DNA of 64,000 bases from contig JAHOYZ010000003.1 in assembly GCA_019038695.1 (NCBI GenBank), positions 1 through 64,000 on the forward strand, in the 5' to 3' direction. The notes under the pieces are model-generated. The model was not told where the DNA came from. It saw nothing but the letters and a program-made list of their open reading frames with translations, and did not search any database. Below, piece by piece: positions 7,183-15,476 of this stretch. The DNA is from Candidatus Zixiibacteriota bacterium (GTDB lineage: Bacteria; Zixibacteria; MSB-5A5; GN15; FEB-12). Position 1 is the first letter of the stretch. Each line of letters begins with the position of its first letter. Made by a program: the position numbers and the translations under genes.

Positions 7183-8223
7183 CTACGGCGCAGGTCTCAT
7201 GTAGGTGCCATTAAAGGAATTGGTGAGCAATGCGTTTAGCGTATCCACAAGCGAGCGGCTCGTAAAGCCAAGTTCCCGACGGGCTTTCATGGATGAATAG
7301 CTCCAATCATAGTCCAGAAGCTTCACCAGGTCGGGATAAACCGAGACCTTGCCGCCTCGTATCTTACTGATTGAGGACGAAGAGGTAGCCACAAGGTTGA
7401 GAAACCAGCGTGGAATCCGCACCAGATGGGGTATCTTGCCAAGAATTGAGGAAACAGCCAGAATCAATTCCCGCACCGTGACATTGTCCCCTCCAAGGAT
7501 ATAGCGTTGCCCGGGACGACCATCGGTGATGGCATTGATTACGGCAGGAGCGACATCACGAATATCGACCAGATTAACGCGGTTAGGTAAATCAGGCATC
7601 AGCCACCGACTAAAAGTCTGGAGTGCTTTACCGCGATCATCGCCCGTTCTGGATGGGGCCACGATGATCGATGGATTCACCGTCACCAACTCGGTGTCAC
7701 CGCTCGTCGATAGCTTTTCCAGTTCGATTTCGGCTTCATGTTTGGTTATAATATAGGGAATACGAAAATGCCCCAGATTGAACTTGTTGTCTTCTGAAAT
7801 CTTCAGCCGAGCCCCAACGCGACCGTTGATTGTATCCGACTTACGAGGCAGGGCAGCCGTCGCAGCCACAGTCGAGGCATGCACGAACCGCTTCACACCA
7901 GCTTTCTGAGCCGCCTGAAACAGGCGACACGGTGCAACCGTATTAATCTCGGTAAACTGCTCCGCGCAGTCCTGTCGAAAATTCACCCACGCGGCCGTAT
8001 GGATGATAACATCAATCCCTTTAACAAGCGCAGGAAGCCCATCGTAATCCTGAAGGTCAACTATCCGTTTCTCCAATCCAAGAGAATCGACATACCTGGT
8101 GTCGGATGATTCGCGTGCGTGCGCAACGGATTTCAGACCGCGACGGTCAAGCTCATACAGGAGTTGTTTACCCAGCGACCCGGAAGCGCCAGTTACCAGA
8201 ATCTTATCATCAGACAGAGACAT
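7183..8223 (-). CDS. NAD-dependent epimerase/dehydratase (extended SDR)
   Basis: 346 residues. The Rossmann motif is VTGASGSLGKQLL (10-22), followed by D of VDLQDYDG and the HTAAWVNF loop. The catalytic YxxxK is YIITK (about 157-161). The C-terminus is that of 3-beta-HSD-like/dihydroflavonol-reductase-like SDRs rather than of classical GalE. The substrate is unknown; nucleotide sugars or polyketide/isoprenoid carbonyls are possible. A second SDR of this type lies at 14349-15344, and the pair brackets the carbamoyltransferase cluster. Confidence 0.85.
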   Translation of the reverse strand: MSLSDDKILVTGASGSLGKQLLYELDRRGLKSVAHARESSDTRYVDSLGLEKRIVDLQDYDGLPALVKGIDVIIHTAAWVNFRQDCAEQFTEINTVAPCRLFQAAQKAGVKRFVHASTVAATAALPRKSDTINGRVGARLKISEDNKFNLGHFRIPYIITKHEAEIELEKLSTSGDTELVTVNPSIIVAPSRTGDDRGKALQTFSRWLMPDLPNRVNLVDIRDVAPAVINAITDGRPGQRYILGGDNVTVRELILAVSSILGKIPHLVRIPRWFLNLVATSSSSISKIRGGKVSVYPDLVKLLDYDWSYSSMKARRELGFTSRSLVDTLNALLTNSFNGTYMRPAP

Positions 8224-8328
8224 TGCAGTTACCTATTACCGAAGAGGTCAGTCATACCGATATTATACTTTGAGATACGAAAAACTGACGTTATCATCAA
8301 TTGATTTTAATATAACGGTGTATGTTTG

Positions 8329-8574
8329 ATGAAAAAACTTTTAAAAACAATCTGGCATGGATGGATGAAATTCGCTCTCGTAGTGGGTCGCTTCAACACC
8401 TTGCTATTGCTAACACTGTTTTACTTTGTTGCCGTTGCCCCGATGGGACTATGTATGCGTCTGTTTGGCTGGGATCCGCTTGATGGACGCAGAAAGAAAT
8501 CGTTAACTAAAACCAATTGGAAACCGGTTCGTGATAATGAGCCGGACCAGAGCTCTTTGCGACGACTGAGTTGA
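8329..8574 (+). CDS. SxtJ-like small membrane protein
   Basis: 81 residues with one long hydrophobic stretch (NTLLLLTLFYFVAVAPMGLCMRLFG). This matches the conserved C-terminal half of SxtJ-family proteins (typically about 130 residues), which sit beside carbamoyltransferases in many genomes. The N-terminal membrane pair of longer SxtJ proteins is missing. The ATG at 8329 is preferred over a TTG at 8326. Its stop overlaps the region just before the carbamoyltransferase start, so the two are translationally close. Confidence 0.7.
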   Translation: MKKLLKTIWHGWMKFALVVGRFNTLLLLTLFYFVAVAPMGLCMRLFGWDPLDGRRKKSLTKTNWKPVRDNEPDQSSLRRLS

Positions 8575-8576
8575 CC

Positions 8577-10313
8577 ATGCGCATCCTCGGTATTTCCTGC
8601 TTTTATCATGATGCCGCCGCCGCGATTGTGTGCGATGGGGTTCTGCAAGCCGCTTCAAGCGAAGAACGCATCAGTCGGAAGAAACATGACCCGGAATTGC
8701 CTGTCGGCGCAGTAAGATATTGTCTCAAGCGGACCGGTCTGGAGATCAACGATTTGGATCATGTTGTTTTCTATGACAAGCCGCTGCTCAAGTTCGAACG
8801 CATCCTGACCGGCTATATGGCAAACCCCTTCCGTTCCTACAAGGCCTTTCTTGCCGCCCTGCCTATCTGGTTACGTCGCAAACTTTGGGTTGATTACGTT
8901 ATTCACAAGGAACTGGGTTACGATGGCGAGGCTCTTTTCCTACCGCATCACTTATCACACGCCGCCGGAGCGTTCTATTGTTCACCTTTCGAACAGGCAG
9001 CAATTCTTACGATCGACGGCGTTGGAGAGTGGGCCAATGCTTCTTATGGAGTCGGTGACAACAATCGAGTGCGACTGATTGATGAGATGCATTATCCCCA
9101 TTCGGTGGGACTGATATACTCGGCCATGACCTACTACCTGGGTTTTCGTGTTAACTCTGCCGAATATAAGATCATGGGGCTGGCTCCATACGGAACTCCG
9201 CGTTATGCCGACCTGATTGAGGAGAAACTGGTCACTATCCATGATGACGGTTCGATCCACCTGAACCTCGACTACTTCACATACTGCCATGGTCTGACCA
9301 TGACCGGCCCGGCAATGGAGAAATTGTTTGGCCAACCCCGACGCAATCCGGAGTCGGATCTGCAACCATTCCATAACGACGTGGCCGCGTCAATTCAGAA
9401 AGTTACCGAAAAAATCGTCCTGCGCATGGCACGTCATGTACGCGAAAAAACCGGTATGAACAATCTATGCATGGCTGGCGGCGTCGCGCTCAATTGCCGA
9501 GCCAACGGTCTCCTTCTTCGAGAACAGATTTTCGACAATATCTACATCCAGCCCGCTGCCGGTGACTCCGGCGGTGCCGTAGGCGCAGCACTCTACACCC
9601 ACTACCAGTGCACAAAGGACAATAAGCGCCCCCAGCCATTTTGGAATCTGGGCCCGGTGTACGATGATGACGAGATCGGGAATTTCCTCGACCGCGAGAA
9701 TATTCCACACGAAGCCGGAGATGTCGGTCAGCTTGCGACGCGGGCGGCTAAGGCCGTGGCCGACGGAAAGATCGTTGCCATTTTCCAGGGCGCAGCCGAG
9801 TTTGGACCACGAGCGCTTGGGTTCCGCTCAATCGTAGCCGACCCACGCGACAATACCATGAAAGAGAAGATCAACGCCGCAGTAAAATACCGCGAACCGT
9901 TCCGACCATTTGCTCCAGCCGTAATGGCTGAACACGCTGCAGACTACTTCGATTGTCAGGGCGAGTCGCCCTTTATGTTGTTCAATTTCAACGTACATTC
10001 CGACAAACGTGCAACCATCCCAGCCGTAACACACGTTGACAATTCCTCTCGCATTCAGACCGTATCCGCCGAGGACAATCCGATTTTTCATCGCCTTATT
10101 GATGAATTCCGTAAACTGACCGGAGTGGCCGTTGTGCTCAACACCTCTTTCAACTTGCGTGGACACCCCATCGTTAACACTCCCGAAGATGCCTTCGCCA
10201 CATTCTGCTCGGGTGGTATTGACTTTGTCCTCCTCGGCGGTTATATTGTGGATAAGAGGATGGTTTCTGGGGCTCTGTTGCGGAAGTTCAAATTCGAGAA
10301 GAGTGATGACTAG
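8577..10313 (+). CDS. Carbamoyltransferase (NodU/CmcH family)
   Basis: 578 residues, full length. The N-terminal Kae1-like domain starts RILGISCFYHDAAAAIV and has the metal-binding HHLSHA (about 126-131) and AAILTIDGVGEW. The C-terminal YrdC-like half has EFGPRALGFRSIVADPR and VVLNTSFNLRGHPIV. The enzyme makes carbamoyl-adenylate from carbamoyl phosphate and ATP and transfers the carbamoyl group to a hydroxyl of an acceptor (sugar, antibiotic or toxin). ATG 8577 is preferred over TTG 8571. Followed by DUF5989 and two SGNH hydrolases, a common partnership. Confidence 0.93.
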   Translation: MRILGISCFYHDAAAAIVCDGVLQAASSEERISRKKHDPELPVGAVRYCLKRTGLEINDLDHVVFYDKPLLKFERILTGYMANPFRSYKAFLAALPIWLRRKLWVDYVIHKELGYDGEALFLPHHLSHAAGAFYCSPFEQAAILTIDGVGEWANASYGVGDNNRVRLIDEMHYPHSVGLIYSAMTYYLGFRVNSAEYKIMGLAPYGTPRYADLIEEKLVTIHDDGSIHLNLDYFTYCHGLTMTGPAMEKLFGQPRRNPESDLQPFHNDVAASIQKVTEKIVLRMARHVREKTGMNNLCMAGGVALNCRANGLLLREQIFDNIYIQPAAGDSGGAVGAALYTHYQCTKDNKRPQPFWNLGPVYDDDEIGNFLDRENIPHEAGDVGQLATRAAKAVADGKIVAIFQGAAEFGPRALGFRSIVADPRDNTMKEKINAAVKYREPFRPFAPAVMAEHAADYFDCQGESPFMLFNFNVHSDKRATIPAVTHVDNSSRIQTVSAEDNPIFHRLIDEFRKLTGVAVVLNTSFNLRGHPIVNTPEDAFATFCSGGIDFVLLGGYIVDKRMVSGALLRKFKFEKSDD

Positions 10314-10377
10314 CGCAGGTGCGTTGGTGAACTTGTTCTTGCCCCAGTTTGTTACAACTTTTATCTGACTGATCGCC

Positions 10378-10539
10378 ATGTTTCGACGATTACGCATACT
10401 ATCTGAGATGTTTCATTTCTTGAAGACCTCCAAGAAATGGTGGCTGGGACCTATTCTGCTCTTTCTGGTCTTGCTATCTTTGTTGGTAGTGTTCACCGAA
10501 TCGTCGGCGCTGGCCCCGTTCATCTATTCGCTATTCTAA
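10378..10539 (+). CDS. DUF5989 family membrane micro-protein
   Basis: 53 residues: a basic/aromatic N-terminus, KKWWLGPI (19-26), one membrane helix to about 39, and the characteristic ending APFIYSLF (46-53). This is the usual size and pattern of DUF5989, which recurs between carbamoyltransferase and SGNH hydrolase genes. Function is unknown; the conserved linkage suggests it helps the carbamoyl transfer or acceptor handling at the membrane. Easily missed because of its length. Confidence 0.8.
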   Translation: MFRRLRILSEMFHFLKTSKKWWLGPILLFLVLLSLLVVFTESSALAPFIYSLF

Positions 10540-10555
10540 GTTGCGGAGCGAATCT

Positions 10556-11629
10556 ATGGCTACCTTGCAACCTGAGCACCGCATCAGGCCGGTGCCTGTT
10601 TATGTGAAACTTCTGGTAGGCCTTGTCTTTCTGCTGGGGTTTCTGCTAGTATCTGAATTCGTATTCAATGCTATTGAGGTCGAGCCCGCCTTCAAGAATC
10701 AGTTCTTCCCTCTGAATCGCGACATTGACTTCGCCGACATTTACCAGAAGGATGCTCGACTGTTCTGGCGTTTCAGAGAGAATCAGACAATAGACTCCCG
10801 GGCATTTTGCTACATTGACTACCACATTAATTCGTCGGGTAGACGTGGCCCCGAAACACAGAGGCAGAAATCAGGACTACGCATCGTAGCTCTTGGCAAT
10901 TCGTGTACGTTCGGCTGGGGTGTCCCCTGGGCGCAAACCTGGACAGCACAACTTGAACCACTTGTCAAAGAACAATACGGAAACACCGTCGAGATAATCA
11001 ACGCCGGCGTTCCGGGCTATTCGTCACATCAGGGTCGGATTTATTTCGAAGAAGAACTGGTACACCTCGATCCTGACGTTGTGCTAATATGTTTTGGATG
11101 GAATGACCATTGGGCCGCCGGATTGGGCATACCCGATTGTGACCAACAGATGCCGGCTCCGTGGTTGCTTAAGGGACACAATCTCCTGGCACCCTTGAAG
11201 ACCTATCAGTTCATGAGAATGTTAGTGCTGTCCCTAACCGACAAGAAACAGAATCTGACACTGGGATCGGTTGCTACGCGACGAGTTTCGCAGGACCAGT
11301 TCTATATGAATCTTCGATCTATGGTTCGTCTTGCTCATTCAAGGGCTATCACACCAATTCTGGTCGTTCCTCCTATCGCCGCTATGGATATCTATTTCGA
11401 TGAAACGGTGTCTCCTTTTCACCGGATTCACGCCAGCTATCAGCAGGCGATACACGATCTGGCACACAGGGAGAACTTGGCCGTCGCAGATTTGCAACAA
11501 GTCTTTGACCAGCGTAACGACCTATTCGACGATGCCTACGGCGATGCCGTACACTACAATTCCCAGGGACACGCAGTTGCGGCTCAGACCATAGTCGAAG
11601 TTCTCAGGCCGGTCTACTCGAGCAAGTAG
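10556..11629 (+). CDS. Membrane-anchored SGNH/GDSL hydrolase, copy 1
   Basis: 357 residues from ATG 10556, with GGAG seven bases upstream. One N-terminal membrane segment (YVKLLVGLVFLLGFLLVSEFVF) is followed by an SGNH fold. Block I reads VALGNSCTFGWG (GNS in place of GDS, serine kept), block III GWNDHW, and block V DAVHYNSQGH supplies the Asp and His. Such enzymes remove or transfer acyl groups on extracytoplasmic glycans. It is a tandem paralogue of the next gene and follows DUF5989 by 16 bases, so it is probably in the same operon. Confidence 0.85.
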   Translation: MATLQPEHRIRPVPVYVKLLVGLVFLLGFLLVSEFVFNAIEVEPAFKNQFFPLNRDIDFADIYQKDARLFWRFRENQTIDSRAFCYIDYHINSSGRRGPETQRQKSGLRIVALGNSCTFGWGVPWAQTWTAQLEPLVKEQYGNTVEIINAGVPGYSSHQGRIYFEEELVHLDPDVVLICFGWNDHWAAGLGIPDCDQQMPAPWLLKGHNLLAPLKTYQFMRMLVLSLTDKKQNLTLGSVATRRVSQDQFYMNLRSMVRLAHSRAITPILVVPPIAAMDIYFDETVSPFHRIHASYQQAIHDLAHRENLAVADLQQVFDQRNDLFDDAYGDAVHYNSQGHAVAAQTIVEVLRPVYSSK

Positions 11630-11683
11630 AACTACGGCTATTTCGAACCTGACACATCCTCTGGACGAAACTATATTCCCAAC

Positions 11684-12751
11684 ATGACGAAACGGAGTTC
11701 TAACATCGTATTGCGGCTGGTTGTGGCTGTGGTATCTCTAGTTACTTTAGTAGCGTTAATAGATGGCGTTATTCGTCTCGCCAAGATAGAAACATTTTTC
11801 CAAAATCGCTTTTTCATACTCAACCGTGCTCTTGACTATCCAGATATATTCAAAAAGGACCATAATCTATTCTGGCGTTTCCGCCCTGACAGAACGGTGT
11901 CTTCCAAATTCTTTATTGGCCGCACATATCGGATCAATTCGCTGGGTCTGCATGGGCCGGAAATTGAAAAACATGCCAATCGTCCTCGCATCCTGGGTTT
12001 GGGCAATTCGTGTACTTTTGGGTGGGGGGTCGCATACGAAACGGGCTATTTAAGGCAGCTCGAAACCATGTTGACAGGTGAATACGAGGTCATCAACGGT
12101 GCCATTCCGGGGTACACATCACTACAAGGGAAACGCTTCTACGAGTCTGACTTGCGCTCGCTTGGACCGGACATCGTGTTAATTTTGTTCGCATTCAATG
12201 ACCACTGGGCGGCGGCCTCACAGATAGCCGACAAAGATCAACAACCTCCTCCCCAGTTCCTGCTGGATATACAGAACAATCTATCCCGACTGCATACTTA
12301 TCGATTAATGAAGAAACTACTACTGGTAATGATAGAGCAGGACCGGGATTCTCTCTTTGACCGAAGTGCCCCGGTTTATCGGGTCGGGCCGGATGATTTC
12401 CGCGATAATATCGAATCATTGTGTCAGCGGATCAGAGATGATGGTGCTCGGCCCATTTTGCTCACCTCGCCGATTCCATTGCTCGCGACATATTATCCAC
12501 CCGGGCATCGCTCCCCTCTGCATTCCTTTCACGAAAAGTACAACCGGATTATTCGTGAAATAGCGTCTATATCAAATATCAAAATGGTTGACCTGGCTGT
12601 GGAGTTCGACCGACACACCGGCCTTTTCGATGACCCTCTGGTGGATGCGATTCACTTCAACGCTCGGGGACATCATGTAGCCGCTCGAATAATTCATGAG
12701 CATTTGACGAGTGTCGGTCGGAATGTCGAGATCAAAGAAAAACTTGATTGA
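11684..12751 (+). CDS. Membrane-anchored SGNH/GDSL hydrolase, copy 2
   Basis: 355 residues with the same architecture as copy 1: N-terminal membrane anchor, a shared region around FxLNRxxDxxDIxxKDxxLFWRFR, block I GLGNSCTFGWG, block III FNDHW and block V DAIHFNARGHH. Both carry a DQQ(M/P)P loop after the FND/WND segment. By eye they are about 40-45% identical, so this is an old tandem duplication. It ends five bases before the convergent aminotransferase gene. Confidence 0.85.
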   Translation: MTKRSSNIVLRLVVAVVSLVTLVALIDGVIRLAKIETFFQNRFFILNRALDYPDIFKKDHNLFWRFRPDRTVSSKFFIGRTYRINSLGLHGPEIEKHANRPRILGLGNSCTFGWGVAYETGYLRQLETMLTGEYEVINGAIPGYTSLQGKRFYESDLRSLGPDIVLILFAFNDHWAAASQIADKDQQPPPQFLLDIQNNLSRLHTYRLMKKLLLVMIEQDRDSLFDRSAPVYRVGPDDFRDNIESLCQRIRDDGARPILLTSPIPLLATYYPPGHRSPLHSFHEKYNRIIREIASISNIKMVDLAVEFDRHTGLFDDPLVDAIHFNARGHHVAARIIHEHLTSVGRNVEIKEKLD

Positions 12752-12756
12752 CAGAA

Positions 12757-13923
12757 CTACGATCTTTTAGCCGACCATCTCCTCAACACGCCAATTAACC
12801 GATCGACATCGGAACGATTATTATGAAGATGGATCGCCACTCTGATTGATCCCTCGCGTTGGACAAGGATGATCTTCTCCTTGATCAGGTGACGGTGCAA
12901 CAGTTCGTAGTCGGTACAGGTGAAAGTAAAAATCGCGGAGCGATGTCTTGACTCCATCGACGACGTAATTGCGTAGTATGGATCTCTTTTGATATAGCGT
13001 GCCAGATGATCCACGAGGGCGTAATTGTGTCGACGAATGTTGCGAATGCCCAGCTGCCGAAACAGTCGGGCCGACTCCAACATGCCTATCTGATTAAGAA
13101 CGACGTAGTACCCCATTTCGAAACGTCGGGCAGAATCGAACCAGGGCAGGTCATAGCGGAACAGATCGGTGAACTGTTGTTGCCAATCGACACCGAGCCA
13201 TGACATGAAGGTTGGCTTAATCTGGTCGCGAACACGATCAGAGAGATAGAAAAAGCTGCATCCCTGGGGCGAGAGCATCCATTTTTGACAACCTGAAGTG
13301 AAAACATCTACTCCGATTCGGTGAAGATTGATCGGCTCGGCACCCATGCCCTGGATACCATCTACGACAAAATACATATCATGCTTGCGGCACAACTCCG
13401 AAAGCGCCTTGAGATCGTTGCGGTAACCGTTGAAAAACTGCACCCACGAAATAGCCAACAAACGCGAGCGGGGCGTAATACTGTCAGCCAGACTTTCCAT
13501 ATCGAAGCAACGATTACGCGACGGGACGAATTTCAGTTTCAGGCCGCGAGTCTCGGCGGCGGAGCGAAATGTATACGCAACAGCCGGGAACTCAATATCG
13601 GAAACCAGAATCTCATCCCCCTTCTTCAGGGGCAGACCGAAAGCCGCCAGATTGAGCCCAAACGATGTGTTTAATCCCAATCCTATTTCCCGTACATTCG
13701 CCCCAGTCAGAGCAGCATAGTGTCGACGAAGTTCAGCGGCGGTGTCGAAAGCTCCGTGGGTATCATCCTTGATCGCCAGCCGCGACTGGAGGTAACCATC
13801 AATGGACTGGCATAGGCTGGTCGAGAAAGGTCCGTTGGAAGCAGTGTTGAAATAGACGACTTCTTTTGTATGCGGAAAGAGCTTTCGAACTTCTCTGAAC
13901 GGACGGTCATTGTCAGTAGCCAT
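12757..13923 (-). CDS. Class V aminotransferase (PLP-dependent, cysteine-desulfurase-like fold)
   Basis: 388 residues. The start is YFNTASNGPFS, typical of class V. Cofactor features include GLNTSFGLNLAAFGL (about 84-98), the aspartate of FVVDGIQGMGA, and the Schiff-base lysine in SGCQKWMLSPQG (about 232-243). A sulphur-carrying Cys loop of true cysteine desulfurases is not obvious. The substrate may be an amino acid or an amino-sugar precursor. ATG 13923 has TGAGG seven bases upstream and is preferred over a TTG two codons earlier. It heads a minus-strand group in front of which lie the membrane protein and SDR genes. Confidence 0.85.
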   Translation of the reverse strand: MATDNDRPFREVRKLFPHTKEVVYFNTASNGPFSTSLCQSIDGYLQSRLAIKDDTHGAFDTAAELRRHYAALTGANVREIGLGLNTSFGLNLAAFGLPLKKGDEILVSDIEFPAVAYTFRSAAETRGLKLKFVPSRNRCFDMESLADSITPRSRLLAISWVQFFNGYRNDLKALSELCRKHDMYFVVDGIQGMGAEPINLHRIGVDVFTSGCQKWMLSPQGCSFFYLSDRVRDQIKPTFMSWLGVDWQQQFTDLFRYDLPWFDSARRFEMGYYVVLNQIGMLESARLFRQLGIRNIRRHNYALVDHLARYIKRDPYYAITSSMESRHRSAIFTFTCTDYELLHRHLIKEKIILVQREGSIRVAIHLHNNRSDVDRLIGVLRRWSAKRS

Positions 13924-13932
13924 AAACAAACC

Positions 13933-14352
13933 TCACAACAGGTAGATATACCCGATGATAATCAATGAACCGGCCAACTTGAGAAAATAACCAAACAAGA
14001 AAAAGAGTAAATACGGCATCGAGAGTTTCAATCGTACGGTCAACCCCATAAGAGTAGGCACTGCTCCCAGAGTGAAAACCAGCAAAGCGACAGCCACCGC
14101 CGCACGGATACCATCAAAGGGTAATACTACATACAAGAAACTGTACGCCATAGTTGGAACGGCAACAAAGAAGGCAAACTCGGTCAAGAAGTTGACGACA
14201 TAAAGCCCCGGTCCGGTCGGTTCGAGAAGGTCATCCGGTACGCCGCGGGTGATGTTCAGAATATTCTCAAGCCAATGCCACAGCACGGAGAGAACCAGAA
14301 GATACGCACCGGCAACACCAAAACACCAGGCCATCAATGGATAGGATATCAT
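13933..14352 (-). CDS. Four-helix integral membrane protein of unknown family
   Basis: 139 residues with about four membrane helices. It starts MISYPLMAWCFGVAGAYLLV and ends LAGSLIIIGYIYLL. ATG 14352 overlaps the SDR stop by four bases (ATGA), which fixes the start and shows translational coupling. I do not recognise the family. Position between an SDR and an aminotransferase suggests a role in the same lipid or glycan pathway. Confidence 0.7.
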   Translation of the reverse strand: MISYPLMAWCFGVAGAYLLVLSVLWHWLENILNITRGVPDDLLEPTGPGLYVVNFLTEFAFFVAVPTMAYSFLYVVLPFDGIRAAVAVALLVFTLGAVPTLMGLTVRLKLSMPYLLFFLFGYFLKLAGSLIIIGYIYLL

Positions 14353-15344
14353 TTCAGCCAACCTTCCCGACGGTACCATTTGTAGGTTTCGCGGGCACCT
14401 TGTTCAAATGGAATCTCCGATTCGAAGCCGAAGGCACCCCGTGCCTTTGATGTCGAGACTTCCCACGAGGTGTGCAGTTCGCGTGCCTTCTCGCGTGTAA
14501 GCATTGGCGTTGCCCCTACCGCCTTGAAGGTAAACTCCGAGATAACGGCAATCAGCTTGAACAATGCTCCCGGTAATCTGAGGGCGATCCCTTTCCTGCC
14601 GGCGGCCCGAGCCAGAATATCGACAAGATCTTTCATAGTGTAGGATTGGTTCTCGGCAATGAAGTAGCTTTCACCTGACACGGTCTCTCCGGTGGTGGCC
14701 AGACAGATACCCCGGCACAGATCATCGACATGAACTAACTGCAACTTACGATTGATGTTTCCAATCAGCGGACGGATACCCTTGTTAACAATGTTGAAAA
14801 ACGAGAATATCTCGCGGTCGCCAGGACCATAGACTCCGGGAGGGCGAATTGAGATAACATTAAGCTGTTCGGCGTAAGATAGTGCCGCTTTCTCTCCGGC
14901 CAGTTTTGATTCGCCGTAGATACTGATCGGACGTGGTTGATCATCCTCTGTCACCGGTCGTCCCTCAATTGCCGGACCGGCTGCAGCCAACGATGAAATG
15001 TAGATCACCTTTTTGACATCCGGATTGTTCTTCGCCACCTCCTCCATGAGAGACCTTGTTCCCCTCTCGTTGACCTCAAAGAAGGTGTCCTTATGTCGAG
15101 CTTTGACTACGCCGGCATTATGAACAACATAATCCACTCCAGCGACCATTTCCCGCAGTGTCTCAGGCTGGGTAACATCACCCTTGCGATATTCGACCTC
15201 AAGTTTCTCAAGAGTCGTCAGACTCGCACTTTCACGTACACCGGCGACAACACGAAAACCACGCTCTATAAAAGCACGGCATAACCTTGCTCCAACAAAC
15301 CCGTTGGCCCCGGTGATAAGGACCGATGATGGTAAACTGGACAT
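14349..15344 (-). CDS. NAD-dependent epimerase/dehydratase (extended SDR), second copy
   Basis: 331 residues. VLITGANGFVGARLCRAF (8-25) binds the dinucleotide, VVHNAGVVKARH is the substrate-proximal loop, and the catalytic motif is YGESK (about 148-152). It resembles sugar-nucleotide epimerases and 3-beta-HSD-like reductases. First gene of a three-gene minus-strand operon (SDR, membrane protein, aminotransferase), coupled to the next by a four-base overlap. An SDR with a PLP aminotransferase is the usual pair for making amino-sugars; that reading is inference. Confidence 0.86.
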   Translation of the reverse strand: MSSLPSSVLITGANGFVGARLCRAFIERGFRVVAGVRESASLTTLEKLEVEYRKGDVTQPETLREMVAGVDYVVHNAGVVKARHKDTFFEVNERGTRSLMEEVAKNNPDVKKVIYISSLAAAGPAIEGRPVTEDDQPRPISIYGESKLAGEKAALSYAEQLNVISIRPPGVYGPGDREIFSFFNIVNKGIRPLIGNINRKLQLVHVDDLCRGICLATTGETVSGESYFIAENQSYTMKDLVDILARAAGRKGIALRLPGALFKLIAVISEFTFKAVGATPMLTREKARELHTSWEVSTSKARGAFGFESEIPFEQGARETYKWYRREGWLK

Positions 15345-15476
15345 GGCGTGAACTTAGACAATTTGATTAGTCCGGACAAGTGATGATTATCGCGCGTGAC
15401 TGGATAGTTCCAGACCAATGTGATCACCCACCCAAATGTGACTTGATTTGCCTAAGAAAATCAGTGATTGTAGGGA

